64,000 nt of DNA from the NCBI GenBank assembly GCA_951812925.1, contig OX638370.1, positions 49,293,948-49,357,947 of the forward strand, in the 5' to 3' direction. The translations under genes were made by a program, and so were the position numbers. A model generated the notes under the pieces. The model did no database searches. It was not told the origin of the DNA and worked only from the letters and a program-made list of their open reading frames with translations. This DNA comes from Calliopum simillimum (Eukaryota > Arthropoda > Insecta > Diptera > Lauxaniidae). This document shows, in pieces, positions 12,242 through 24,169 of this stretch (positions are counted from its first letter, which is position 1; each line of letters starts with the position of its first letter).

Positions 12242-13607
12242 GTGAGGTTTGAAAAAAAAATAAGTTTGCAAAGTGAGGGTAAGGGTTGGCGCTTCGAGGT
12301 CAAAGATGAGAGAAAAGGAGAAACAATATTCTTACAGGGTTCAAATGTATGATCGACCCACATTATTTTTTCTCCCCCAACATTTTTACCAAACATACCT
12401 ACCTACCTCTTACCTCTAACCCCTAAGGGTGCTTCCATACAAAATTCAGATTTTTAGGAAATCGACACCCACTACTCCCAGGGTGCCCCTAGAAGGGTCA
12501 AATGTATGACCGGCCCCTAATATTTTTTCGCCCCATTTTAACCCTCTATCTCTAGCTCTTAAGGGGGCCCCCATACAAAATTGACGTCATAGACATACAA
12601 AATATGGAAAGGAAATCCTCAAATAGGCCCATAATTGCCCAGGAGTCTCTCCTAGAGGAGTCAAATATACGACGGACCCCCATTATCCCCCTCCAAAGTT
12701 TCACAGCTTACCTACCCCTTATTTCCAATCCTTAAGGGGGCTCACATACAAAGTTACGGTTTTTTTTAAAACTGTTCCCACTGCCCTAACTGGACCATGG
12801 GTACCCCTAGAAGGGTCAAATGTATGACCGACCACCATTATTTCTAGAAAAATTTATAAAAAAAAAAAAATTGTATGGCAGCCCCTTTCAGGGTTGAAAA
12901 TAGGGGGCAAGTATGTGGGAGAAAAATATAGGTCGCAAAAAAATAATGGCGGTCGGTCATACATTTGACCCTTCTAGGGGTACCCGTGGGCCAGTTAGCG
13001 CAGTGGGGGTATTTTATATAAAAACAGTAACTTTGTATGGGAGCCCCCTTAAGGATTAGAAATAGGAGGTAGGTATGCTGAGAAAAAATTTTGGAGGTTG
13101 GCTAATGGGGGTCGGTCATATATTTGACTCCTCTAGGAGTGACTTCTGGGCAGTTATGGGCCTATTTGACGATTTTCTTTCCATATTTTTCATGTCTATG
13201 ACATCTATTTTGTATGGGAGTCCCCTAAAGAGTCAGAGATACAGGGTAAGTATGTTAGGAAAAAATGTTGGAAAGGAAAAAATATTAGGGACCAGTCATA
13301 CATTTGGCCCTACTAGGGGCACCCAGGGAGTGGTGAGGGTCGATTTCCTAAAAATGTCAATTTTGTATGGGAGCCCCTAAGGGGTTAGAGATAGGGGGTA
13401 AGTATGCTGGGTAAAAATGTTGGAGGGGGCAAAATAATGTGGGTCGGTCATACATTCGACCCCTCTAGAGGGGACCCCTAAACATTTGTTTTGCTGTATG
13501 TAAATTTTTTCTCTTTTTCTCTCACCTTTGACCTCGATGCGCCAACCTTTACCCTCACCCCACCACCAAAATTTTTTTAGCAAATTAATTTTTTTTCCCA
13601 ACCTCAC
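12242..13607. repeat. Fold-back block whose arms are tandem ~170-190-bp units
   Basis: GTGAGG at 12242 pairs with CCTCAC at 13607, and the arms pair inward to a centre near 12870. Each arm is itself a series of three to four diverged units. Each unit contains a GGGAGCCCC/TTAAGGGGT word, AAAAATGTTGGAGG, GTCGGTCATACATTTGAC and CCTCTAGGGGTACCC. Thus tandem units run in one direction on the left and the opposite direction on the right. No protein is encoded. Confidence 0.7.
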
Positions 13608-15337
13608 GTTGTGCGTAGAACCTCCCATACAAGCGAAATACGTAAAATGCTATTTCTCGCAAATGTTACAAGATATTTTAATGAAATTTCGTATGTGGGT
13701 ACTGCTTATCAATGCCTTTTAACAACCGAAAAGTGGGCGGTATCGAAGAAGTACCACGCCCCCTTTCTAACCATTGAAAATTTTAATTCAATATCACTCG
13801 AAAACGACTCCAACAATCTTAATGATAATTAAAGAGATGTTACGACTGCAAACAAGGATTAATATGTGATATAACCTTATATTAGTAAAATACGTTGAAG
13901 GGCGTGGTACCGCCCACAAAAAATATAAGAGGCTATACATGAAAGTAATAAAAAAAAAAAACTAATAAAAATCCCGAGAACTTCCGAAAAGAAACAAAAG
14001 CCAAGGTACAGTCAAATAGCAGAAAACACAAACAATGCTTGGTTTTCTATACCTTGAGTATATTTAGGTTCCATCTAACTTATTATGAACGAATTTTGTG
14101 TCAAAAAAAAGATGGTGTTTTTGAGAAAATTTGCATTTTTATTTAAAATATAAAAGTCAATTTTAAGGAAAGTAAGGGTTAAAGAAATATTTTTTTCCCA
14201 TATTACATAAAAGAATTTCATGGAGCATCAAATACATTTTGATTCATGTAAAAAAGTTGAAAAATAAAAAAATGCGGTTGAAAAAACCGAATGCACTTCA
14301 TGATTTTTTCAAAATTAAATTTTCGGCAAAATTCATACAAAACGCCATAAAATCTCAAATTTTGGTCCAAATTAAAAAAAAAAAAAAAAAATACGTGTTC
14401 CCTTATTTTGATTGAAAAAAAATATTTTGCTAGTTTGAAGTTGATACGCAAACCTAAGTGCACACTCACCGTATGATTGAAATGGAATCAGTCTAAAGCA
14501 ATCTTTCTGAATTTAACTGTAGGGAGTCTACTTGCTATTAGGCACCTATGACCTGAAAGTGGGCAAAATATCACTGGTGTGCGTGGAACCTCCTATACAA
14601 GTAAAACAAATTAAATGCTATTTCTCACAAATAATACAACAACATATTTAGATGAATTTTGTCATGCGGATCTGCATCATGAGTATCTAAAGCATAACGA
14701 AAAGTAGGCTTTGTCAATATTATGTGAATTAAATGAACTTTTTAATTCTTATATGCAGCCTTATGTACTTTTTGACGCTGAATCCGTCTCCATTGCAAAA
14801 CTATCATTATACCTGCAGGGTTTTGAAATATCCTTGCTTGAATTTGAAGAAAACGCTGTGTTCAGTTCTACAGCATAACTACAAGAAAAGGTGAAATTCT
14901 TTTTTATTAATAGCATCGAATAGCCACAATTTTCCTTATCAAAATATCGTTACTGATTTTTACAATAGGACTCTTATTTTCCGAGTTATGATCCTTTGAA
15001 GATAAGATATTTCAGCCCCCATACAAAAGACGAAATATTTTGGGTTTGTGGCATATCCCATTTATTTATTTTAGGGCATTCAATTTCACCAAAAAAAAAT
15101 TTGAGTTTTTGATATTTTTCTATACCATTCGATATTTTCCGAGTTTTTTCTTATTATTATTCTCATCGGTTTATTTATGCTTTTGAAAGCATGACCATTA
15201 GAGGTGAAAAGGTACAAGTTTCATAACAAAAAATAGCTATGAATAAAAACATCGATTAAAAAAATAAAATCAGATATCTTTGAATTTTTGGGTCAATTTT
15301 TGAGTATAATATTTAATTTTTTGGCAATAAAAAATAT
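13608..15337. repeat. Diverged CGTGGAACCTCCC repeat DNA
   Basis: The segments 13610-13920 and 14480-15010 match 6780-7390 (for example GTGGAACCTCCCATACAAG, ATGCTATTTCTC, ACTTTTTGACG). Between them, 13940-14480 is AT-rich and matches nothing else I noticed. 15050-15337 is also unassigned. No gene supported. Confidence 0.5.
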
Positions 15338-15346
15338 TATGGGACA

Positions 15347-15823
15347 ATGGGACAATATAAAAAACCTGACGAAGATACCACGGGACAATTTTTAGAAATT
15401 TTAGTATTTTGCCTACAAGACAATAACTATTTTAAATATGACAACACAGTATACCATCAAATATATGGTATGCCTATGGACAACCTCTTATCACCGACGA
15501 TAGTTGATATAGTACTAGACAAATTACTTGACGATGCAATAAAGCAACTTGACGACATGAATGTAAAAATAGGCTTCCTTTGCAAGTATGTGGACGACAT
15601 ACTAGCAATTATTAACAAAAATGACTTGGACATTATTCTAAAAACCTTTAACAATCAACATGACAAAATTAAATTTACTGTGGAAACTGAACAGAATGAC
15701 AATATCCCCTATTTGGACGTAAAATTGCATAGATGTAATGAGAAAATTATTTTCGACTGGTTCACAAAACCAATGTCTTCAGGAAGACTCATTAATTTTC
15801 ACTCGACACAACCATTACATTAA
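15347..15823 (+). pseudogene. Penelope-like reverse transcriptase fragment
   Basis: The frame has the Penelope fingers/palm pattern: IYGMPMDNLLSPTIVDIVLD (the usual GMPMGSPLSP with two substitutions), then CKYVDDILAII with the catalytic YVDD, then NIPYLDVKLHR near its end. The glycine-serine after GMPM is changed to DN, so activity is doubtful. It stops at 15823 and the reading resumes after a short break at 15857. Full-length RTs of this class are several hundred residues, so the N-terminal part is lost. Confidence 0.88.
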
Positions 15824-15856
15824 AAACTCAACAAAGCAACGAACCTCATAAGAAAA

Positions 15857-16366
15857 ATGCATATCCTTACAGACGCACAATTTCTTGACAAAAATATTCG
15901 TAAAACTAAAATGACTTTAAAAAACAATGACTACCCTACAAAATTGATTAGCAATCTTATAAAAAAGACAATCCCCAATAATAACCAAACTTCTCATATC
16001 CAGAAAGAAAAGATACAATCTGGCAACACTGACAAGAAATACCTTGGTATCACATACGTTCCCACTTTAACAAGCAAAGAGCACATACGGACAATGGTGA
16101 GAGCAGAAGACGTGACGTTCGCTTACAGATCTAACTTGACTCTGAGTAGCATCTTCACACAGACGAAAAGCAAAATTGAGAATAAAGACAAAAATAACGT
16201 AATTTATGAAGTAATATGTATTGGTGACAAAAATGAAAATTGCGGGAGAATATATGGACACTGTTATGCAATAACGAGTCAACCCTCAAACAAATATTTT
16301 TCGACATATGAATACAGTTCGATTCTAAATATGAAGAAGCACCTATTTTTAAAAAACCGAACCTAA
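15857..16366 (+). pseudogene. Penelope-like element, RT C-terminus and linker
   Basis: Continues the element after the stop at 15823, beginning with a run rich in Lys/Asn and a KKYLGITYVP segment. It ends with NNVIYEVICIGDKNENCGRIYGH, which is the start of a GIY-YIG module (IYE...C...C...IYxG). The frame then breaks, and the rest of the nuclease is found from about 16490 in another frame. Confidence 0.7.
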
Positions 16367-16489
16367 ATATTGTTAACAAGAGGCTGAAAACAACAAAATT
16401 TGTTTGATATTTTCATATCATTTGTTCTACGACATCTACACAAAAACGTAAATATCTCAAAACTAATTTCGAGTGGGTTGACTCGTTAT

Positions 16490-16784
16490 TGCAAAACACT
16501 GTCCATATATCGGGACAACAAAACGCGCGCTCGAAGTGAGAATGGGAGAACACAAACGCGACATTAAAAACAAAAAACAATCAACGGCAATATCACAACA
16601 TATATTAGAAACGAAGCACACAGCTGATTTTGACAATGTTAGAATACTGGACATAGAAAGAAACTACAATAAAAGACTAACGCTTGAAAGCTTACGCATA
16701 CAAGAAAAAGGCGAAACGACAATAAATTACAAAGAAGACACAGACAATATAAGTAACATTTACACAGTTGCCATTAAACCGTGA
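16490..16784 (+). pseudogene. Penelope-like element, GIY-YIG endonuclease C-terminal part
   Basis: The coding read has RALEVRMGEHKRDIKNKK, SQHILETKHTADFD and NYNKRLTLESLRI, ending NISNIYTVAIKP. These are the conserved Arg/His/Glu-containing segments of the Penelope GIY-YIG nuclease that nicks target DNA for priming. A frame break separates it from the GIY half at 16200-16260, so the enzyme is inactive in this copy. Confidence 0.8.
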
Positions 16785-17032
16785 TCTAGTGCAGTACACC
16801 GTGTTTTTTATGTTACATGTTTTTGAATGTTTTTCCATGTTTTTAGTGTTTTATTTATTTACAAATTATTAACTTCAGTATTAACGTAAAATCAATGCAG
16901 TAAATAATTGTTATTTGTAAGTTTTTTGACTTGGTTTACAATATTTTTGGTTTTGAATTTTGAGAATTTTTGGTATTTTACTAATGTTTAAAAATTTTTG
17001 TACTATTTTGTGTTTTTAAAGAATATATGCCC

Positions 17033-17061
17033 CTGAAGAAGTCGCCAAATAAGTGACGAAA
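17033..17061 (+). ncRNA. Hammerhead-ribozyme-like core in the Penelope element tail
   Basis: CTGAAGA (17033-17039) matches the CUGANGA core. It is followed by a 5-bp stem GTCGC/GTGAC (17041-17045 with 17053-17057, one G-U) closed by a CAAATAA loop, then GAAA (17058-17061) and ACGT. This is the order of a minimal hammerhead. Hammerhead motifs are known in Penelope-like elements. I could not identify a convincing stem III and cleavage site, so it may be degenerate. Confidence 0.5.
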
Positions 17062-17194
17062 CGTTGGGAAAAAATTGGCTAATGGTTTTTTATTGCAATT
17101 GTAGAACTACTGGTCAAAAACCTCTTAAAAAATTAAATGTAAAATCAGATTGTTGACCGAGCAGGGATCGGTCTCCAGGTACTAAATGTCATTA

Positions 17195-17525
17195 AGTAGC
17201 ACACTTAAAAAATTCTTAAATTTATAAGAAATTTTAAAAATTTTTATAAAAAGTTTATTTCATCTAAATTTTGAATTATTTTTAGTCCTACCATAAAAGT
17301 TTCATAAATTTTCGCTCAATATTTACGGAGAAATCGGAATTTGAAAAGAGACGTACTTAAAAATTTACATGCTTATAACTTTTAAGAAAATTCATTTTTT
17401 TTTTTTTAAAAAGTATAAGGCAATAATTGATCAAAAACTCTTCAAAAAACCACCAAAAAAGTTTCAGTTTAGCAAGTTAGTTTTTAGTGTGTCCGTTTCA
17501 AAAAATTTAAGTCATTAATGTTTTT
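17195..17525. repeat. Single-arm copy of the 4287-5985 fold-back
   Basis: Matches 5245-5545 in the same orientation over about 300 bases, including TTCATAAATTTTCGCT, GACGTACTTAAAAATT and TAGTTTTTAGTGTGTCCG. The other arm is absent. Confidence 0.65.
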
Positions 17526-17639
17526 TCGAAAGAACAATCATGTTATTACCACTATCCTTCTTCTCTGTAATTCGTAAAGGGATTACTCGGCAAAATTACT
17601 CAATGTAATTTTTTGACTCCTCGAAAAAATTTCTCCTAG

Positions 17640-17900
17640 TATTTTTGGTTCTTTAAATTCTTCATAAGAAATTTCTGACAAACTTTGTTGCGTGGTTTCT
17701 CTAGAAAGTGTCTAATCCACATCCATTTGCGTAGCTGGATCTTGTTTGCTGTAGACCCCTGATTATGATGTTGTGTGGCTGCGAAATTTTAGTATACGTT
17801 TTACAACTTGTTAATAAATACTTGCAGTTTATTCATTAGCAGTGTGGTAAGAAGTCAGTTTTCTCACCCGTGGTTATGTTATGTTACACGCAAACAGGTG
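17640..17900 (-). pseudogene. Diverged RTE-type LINE fragment
   Basis: Aligns by eye with 28270-28480, the 3' coding part of the RTE copy there (for example TTTGTTGCGTGGTTTC against TTTGCTGTGTGGTTTC, and AATACTTGCAGTTT). Reading frames are broken. It is a short relic on the minus strand. Confidence 0.55.
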
Positions 17901-18704
17901 ATACGGACTTGCTTTGACCAAAAAAAACATTCCATTTTGACCTTAAAACAAAGTTTGAAGCACACAGCAGAAGTGAGTGTTTATTTAACAATGTTCATTG
18001 GCGATTTTGCAAAAAAAGCCGTAATTTATACTAAAAATAAAATCTTCCGAGGGCACAAATAGTTGAATGTTGCCATAAAAACGTAAACAAAAAAATGTAC
18101 AATGTTCATATTAGTGGAACTTCGGGTATTGTGGTATACCTAATCGTTTTTTGGAGTTTGCAAGCGAATCATTGGATCAATTTCAGCCAAATTTTCATTA
18201 AAAGAAGCTATTGAGCAAAATCTGAAAAAAGTCAAAAGAGCTGTGTTTGAAAAGTTGGCGTGAAATATTGTGTGTATGGTAGGGAAATGTGGTATACTAT
18301 ACCATATTACCCGACACTAAATTTAAGAGATGTGAATTAGCTAACTTTTGCATTTCATAGTTTTTGTTTAAAAAATTGAGAATAATAAAAGATAGATAAG
18401 AATTGTAAAAAAATATACTGAAAACATAAAAAATTAATTAATTTATGTATTAAAACTGAACACTTTTAAAAGTGAACAACAAAAGCTTTCTGGTATGATA
18501 CATTTTTATAGCTTGGCTATAATCGATGCAGTCTTGAGAACATAAGTTAAAATTTTGTTATACATATACTTTTAAGATATTAAGTTTTTTATCCTAAAAT
18601 CATCAATATTTAGAAATACAAAAAAGCCTTCCTGGAATATAAAATTAAAAAAAGTTATATAAGATAAACGAAGTAAATTATACGAGTATATGAATCAATT
18701 ATAT

Positions 18705-20335
18705 CTAATTATTGCAAGATTGGCAAACAAAAATTGGGCATTGGGTCCACTCAGATATTATATCTACAAAAGCTTCTCCCTCAGATTCTGCAAAAATAAA
18801 GCTGACTCCTGAGTCACTATTTATTTCATCTCTATTTATAAGTGCTTTTATCGGCCGTTTAGGTGCTATCGTTGATGATTTTGCCTGTTTTTTCATTAGG
18901 CCATTTTCGGGTTTTCGCAAACGCCGAACACTTTCTACAAAAGATTCTTCCTCAGATTCTACAAAATTAACGTTGGCCTCGGATTCACTACTTATTTCAT
19001 CTCTATTTATAGGTGCTTTTTTCGGTACTTTCGTTGAAGGTTTCGCCTGTTTTTTGATTGGGCCATTTTTGCGTTTTTCTAAACGCTGAAGTTAGCAATG
19101 TGGCTTTTGATTTTCTACCTCTGCGATTGGAAAGACGCCTTTGCATTTTTGGTAATGGTGAGATCTGCAAAGGTGTTATTATTCCAGTGCTTATTGATGC
19201 CACTGGTTCAAATGTCGGTGTTGGTTCCTGTATATCTTGGGAAACGATCGGATTGGATTCCATTGAAATGCTTGCGCTGTCAGCCGTTACGTGGTCTTCT
19301 TCAAACATTTCTGCTGTGATAAAGTCTGCATCAGGAAAAATGTTGCTATCCAAAGGATATATTATCTTACACTTAAAGCCATTAATGGAAATTTGACCAG
19401 ACTGAACTTTAAGATAAGCTTTTGAGAACAGACCAAAAAGATCAAATTTCGTCACTAAAATATACTTTTAGAAGACTCATAAAAGCTCTATCCAGTGTCT
19501 GCATTTTATAGGTCGATTGCGGGGGTAAGAAATTATCACACCATTTTCTCGAGCCAGATCTTACAATTGAATATTTCTTGTATGGCTGTAATGCCAATCC
19601 AATAGTTTCTTCCTTCGAAAGCTTGGTGTTTTGCAAGAAATTCTGAAACCATTTAGTGAATATATCAAGTTGAACTCATCCTGATATGTGGCACGAAGAC
19701 TTAGTACCAGGTGGCGCATCCTTCATCAGTTGTTCGTTAAATTTTTTTCTTGGAAATATAAGGTACGGCGGAACAAAGGCTCCTTCAGCGCTCATGCAAC
19801 TTATTACCGTATTGAGGGAACCACGTTTGGCAGAGGTCATGGCGCTGACCTGTCTTTTATCTTTTTGGCAATAACTTTCGAAACTTGGCTCTATCAGAGG
19901 AAGTTCCTGTTGGTGAACTGATACGCAACGTACCCTTATGGCGTTTACAAATGCCATAAAGCTAGTTCTTGCCAGCGCTTTTTGTTATAATAGAAAACGT
20001 ATTTGGTATATTATTTTGCTTTGCTAATTGCAAAGCTTGCGAATGGACGTCTGATTTTGTACGATCCCAGTATCCTGATTCCATTAAAAGCAAGCATATT
20101 ACTAGTTATTGCTCTAGTTGCTCGTTGAAAATTGGCTTACGACCTAAATTGGTGGAAAACAATTCTTGAGAGGATATTCGCTTCTAGCCATTCGCTGAAG
20201 TGATGTACGTATATGAGGTACTTCAAACGTTATGGAGGCTAAGAAAATGCCCATTTCGTTCTTCCGTACTGCTTCAATAGCTTTCTTCACATTTTCTCGG
20301 CTCCAATTCCTGATCCCTCCCTTTTTTGGCGTCTA
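18705..20335 (-). pseudogene. pogo/Tigger-type (DDE_1) transposase, broken
   Basis: Read from 20335 downward on the minus strand, the N-terminus gives a helix-turn-helix-like NWSRENVKKAIEAV. A YGICKRHKGTLRIS segment follows. Then comes the DDE core, KRQVSAMTSAKRGSLNTVI...PPYLIFPRK (19676-19957), and LPPQSTYKMQTLDRAFM with the last catalytic Asp. After that [15 protein letters not shown] and [14 protein letters not shown] lead into an acidic tail. Several frame breaks are present, and the segment that should hold the second catalytic Asp is deleted. The C-terminal tail contains a tandem duplication (about 18770-18925 and 18945-19090). Confidence 0.85.
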
Positions 20336-20399
20336 TAATCAAAGTATAAAAAAAACTTATCAAATTATAAGCCACAGGGCACATTGGTTTTTTTGGAGG

Positions 20400-21618
20400 G
20401 TATATATGGGACGTTTCAAGTCAACTATGCCACCTCGCTGCCCAAAATCTGGTGCGTCTAAATAGGTCATATGATAGCTCATTTTTCTTGTTGAAGTGTC
20501 TGCTTTCGAATGCCGAGTGCTGTTTTTGAAAAAAACAAAATGGCGGATTAATATGGCGACAAGAAAGATGAGTAGTTGGAAAAAATCATCAAGTTAATTT
20601 ATTTTTCACGTTATATCTCACAAACGACACAAGATAACTTGATGAAATTTTGCAACTCGAGGTCTAGTGAAACTATCTTAAGACGAGCGAAAAGTGGGCG
20701 GGATTTAGTAAGTGACAAGCCCACTTTTTAACATTGAATTCAATATATCTCGAAAGCGGTTTCAACGATTTTGATAAAAAGCTAGGATCACCTATTCGTA
20801 GGGATCAGTATTAATTTGTAGAATGTCAAAAAATTAAATAGTCTCGCATATGGGCGTGGCACCACCTACAAAACTTTAATACGTTATAATAACAGAATTA
20901 ATGAAATAATTTGTCTGAAATTTAGTACGGGGAGCCTACTACATATTAAGTACTTCTGAGCAACAAAATGGGCGAAATATCAACAGTGGGCGTGGTACTT
21001 CCCTTACGAGTGAAATACGTTATATAGTATTGTATAACTCAAAAACTATATGAAATATTTTGATTCAATTTCGTTGGAAGGTGTGAATTATAAGTACCTT
21101 GAAATGGATGAAAAGTAGAAAGCATTGAATGAGTGCCACGCCCACTTTTTAACAATTGAAAATTTTAACTCAATAATGATCAATGCACTGTTCATCCGGT
21201 AGTTATTTTCATAATCCGCTCTCAGCTTTGCCCAGGATCAACGGCGGGGACGTGGCGGAATTTGATCCCATTGTGTTTTTTTTTTTTTTTTTTTTAATAT
21301 AGTTTCACTAGACCTCGAGTTGCAAAATTTCACCAAATTATCTTGTGTCGTTTGTGAGATATAACGTGATGAATGAATCAACTTGATGATTTTTTCCAAC
21401 TACCCATCTTTCTTGTCGCCATATCACATCAATGCCCAAAATGTTTCTATGGAAAATGGGTGCCGTATGGCACCGCTGGGCATTAATGGGATACTGTTCC
21501 GACAGCACTCGGCATTCGAAAGCAGACACTTCAAGAAGAAAAATGAGCTACCATATGACATTTTTAGACGCACAAGAGTTTGGCAGCGAGATGGCATAGT
21601 TGACGTCCCATATATATA
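20400..21618. repeat. Fold-back repeat inside the pogo-like element
   Basis: Arms 20400-20690 and 21301-21618 are inverted repeats (CATATGATAGCTCATTTTTC..., GCATTCGAAAGCAGACACTT). The right arm has about 75 extra bases near 21430-21505. The middle (20690-21290) carries material shared with 4287-6050 and 8084-8340, including the uninterrupted version of the site into which 6052-8083 inserted. Confidence 0.7.
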
Positions 21619-21997
21619 TGCAGTTTACAACATTAGCCGCCACCAACTATACCATACTAGCCGATTATGGAAATAAAATGGGAAACCTTGTGAATTTTCA
21701 CAGTTATACCATTATTTCGTAATATTTAGTACTTACCTTGCATAGAAAACAACTTTTTCTTAGCAAAATTTTTTCACGAAAAATGCGAAAGAAAATGTCG
21801 ACCACACGCGATTATATGTATGTTTCGTTCAACTGACAGCGGAAAAATTATATTTGGTGCACGACAGCAACACATCCCTGGTTTTTCATGTTTTCTGACC
21901 GGATAAAACATATGACGTCCGCAAGATCTTATCCGAATCTGAGATAAGCGGGTATACCACATTACCCGACTATACCACATTATCCGAAGTTCCCCTA

Positions 21998-22512
<515 letters not shown>

Positions 22513-22697
22513 AATTCCTTTTTACATGTCTACTGACTGTGAAAATCTCTTACGTAAGTTTCTTGTCTTAAATCCTGCAAAACGAGCAACCCTTGAGGCT
22601 ATAATGGGAGACAAGTGGATGAACATGGGCTTTGAGGAAAATGAATTGAAGCCATATATTGAACCGAAACAAGATCTCGCAGACATTAAGCGGATAG
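22513..22697 (+). CDS. par-1: par-1 kinase exon: C-lobe end and linker
   Basis: Reads [20 protein letters not shown] then [17 protein letters not shown], i.e. subdomain XI with the conserved Arg (AKR), and the linker [20 protein letters not shown]. It ends in phase 1 at GGATAG|GTAAGA, and the single G joins AA at 47602 to form Glu. All features agree with MARK/Par-1 kinases, where this linker leads into the UBA domain. Confidence 0.96.
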
Positions 22698-22767
22698 GTA
22701 AGATATCTCACTTTTTTATAAAAGTTCTGATTTACCTAGTCGTGCCACAAGTTATTTTACAAACTAA
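22698..22767. other. Start of par-1 intron 3
   Basis: Donor GTAAGATATC and short unique sequence before the first repeat. The intron continues to 47601. Confidence 0.5.
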
Positions 22768-24055
22768 GTGAATCTGTAAATGTTAAAAGGGCGGATGTCA
22801 TGAATTTTGACATATTGGTTTTTTGCAGATTCTTGACGCCAATGGATAGTTCTATCGTCTTGTGTTATAATGGGGCCTGAAAAAAATTTTACCTTTTCTG
22901 TGCAGTCTCTTGAAATAACGGTTTTTTGTTAAAAGGGCAGAAGTCATGACTTCAGCCCTTTTACTTAAAAATAAAAATAAAAAGCTGCAGACTGCCAACA
23001 ACTAGTTGCTATAAATTTGGCTAAACTATAGTCTCATAGTGAAGAAAACTACGACCGAGAATTTTTTCAAAATTTTCGAAAATGGCGGAGGTATCGGACT
23101 TTAGTTCGGAAGGATATTTTTCTTTTTGGAAAGCTGTAACTTTTGTTTTGCTTATCCGAATTTCGTAAGATGTCTAGCAATATGCCTTAATATAGATTAA
23201 AGTTAACAAAGAAAAAAAATTCTAATTTTACACTTAAAAAAATTTTTTGATTAACGATTTTGAAAAAGATAAAGACTTCAAAACTTTACAAAGTGCTTAA
23301 AACATATGAACTTTCACAATGAATTGATTCAATGGTCACGTGACGCCAACATAGATGAAGTCGAGTTTTGCTAAATAAATCCATTTAACCATTTTTTTTA
23401 TTAAAAACTAGCTCTAGCCCAGAACCGCTCATTTTTTTCCTGAGTGTTATTTGGCTTAGTGGCCAGCCATTTTTCTAATGAGTGTTAAGTATTTGGCTTA
23501 GGGCCCTTAAAGCATGTGCCAAATTTCTTTCCTTGCGTTAAACAGTATCAAATTTTGTATAATAGGGTGTACCTTTGCCCATTTTTCCAGCCTATAATAT
23601 TGCCCTGATCTACACTAATATACCCTGAAAATTTCATCCAAATCGGTCAAGTGGTTTTTGAGTCTATAAAAAACAAACAGACAGACAAACAAACTAACAA
23701 ATTTTAATTTTTTTTTTAAATTTATTAAAAAAAAGTTGATTTAATTAAAAAATGTCCTAAAACTAATACATGTACTATTTCTAAGGACTAGTTCTAGTTT
23801 TTTTTACTTTCCTCAATATGTTATACTCGGCAAATGTTAAAAGGGCGGAAGTCAGCTGTGTTGCAACGCTAATAACTCTCACAAAAAAATGAAAAATAAA
23901 TAAAAAAATTGGTGTGTTTGAACCACTAGAATATTTTCTAAATTTTAAGACATAAAATTCTCCATTAGACACAAAAACATAGCAATAAGACCGTAATTTT
24001 TTTCAGTCTACTTGTACTGACTTCCACCCTTTTAACATTTGCCGATTCAAGTACG
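22768..24055. repeat. Repeat bounded by TTAAAAGGGCGGAAGTCA termini, with an inner 219-bp MITE
   Basis: The left terminus at 22768-22800 (GTGAATCTGTAAATGTTAAA...) and the right at 24015-24055 are inverted copies. A third copy starts at 23827 and, with the right terminus, bounds a 219-bp unit (23827-24045) with 29-bp TIRs that differ at one position. A short hairpin at 22930-22965 uses the same word. Between them is AT-rich sequence without a gene. Confidence 0.6.
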
Positions 24056-24169
24056 CTGTAAAAATTAAAGAAACGAGTTTTTAAATTATTTCGTTATTTT
24101 TATTTTTTAATTAAAAGATAGTTTTCTAAAAATACAAAAAATTATTCAAAATTATGGCCTTTTGCTTTG

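Larger units (their letters stand above)
15338..17110 (+). mobile_element. Penelope-like retroelement, 5'-truncated
   Basis: On the + strand a Penelope-type reverse transcriptase is followed by a GIY-YIG-like endonuclease region and a 3' tail with a hammerhead-like motif. The order RT then GIY-YIG is diagnostic of Penelope-like elements. The 5' boundary is set only by where the RT frame begins; the 3' boundary is approximate. Confidence 0.85.
18114..21995 (-). mobile_element. pogo-like element, 3.9 kb, TA-flanked
   Basis: Left end GTGGAACTTCGGGTATTGTGG (first bases, 18114) pairs with the right end, whose inverse is GGGGAACTTCGGATAATGTGG. TA lies outside each end (18112-18113, 21996-21997). 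Further GTGGTATACC/GGTATACCAC words occur inside both ends (18286-18310, 21948-21985) as subterminal repeats. The minus strand encodes a decayed pogo-type transposase at about 18705-20335. A separate fold-back repeat (20400-21618) occupies the part between the transposase 5' end and the right terminus. Confidence 0.8.

Noticed and set aside
16067..16654. Minus-strand frames over the Penelope-like element
   Set aside because: They are antisense shadows of the RT/GIY-YIG coding strand.
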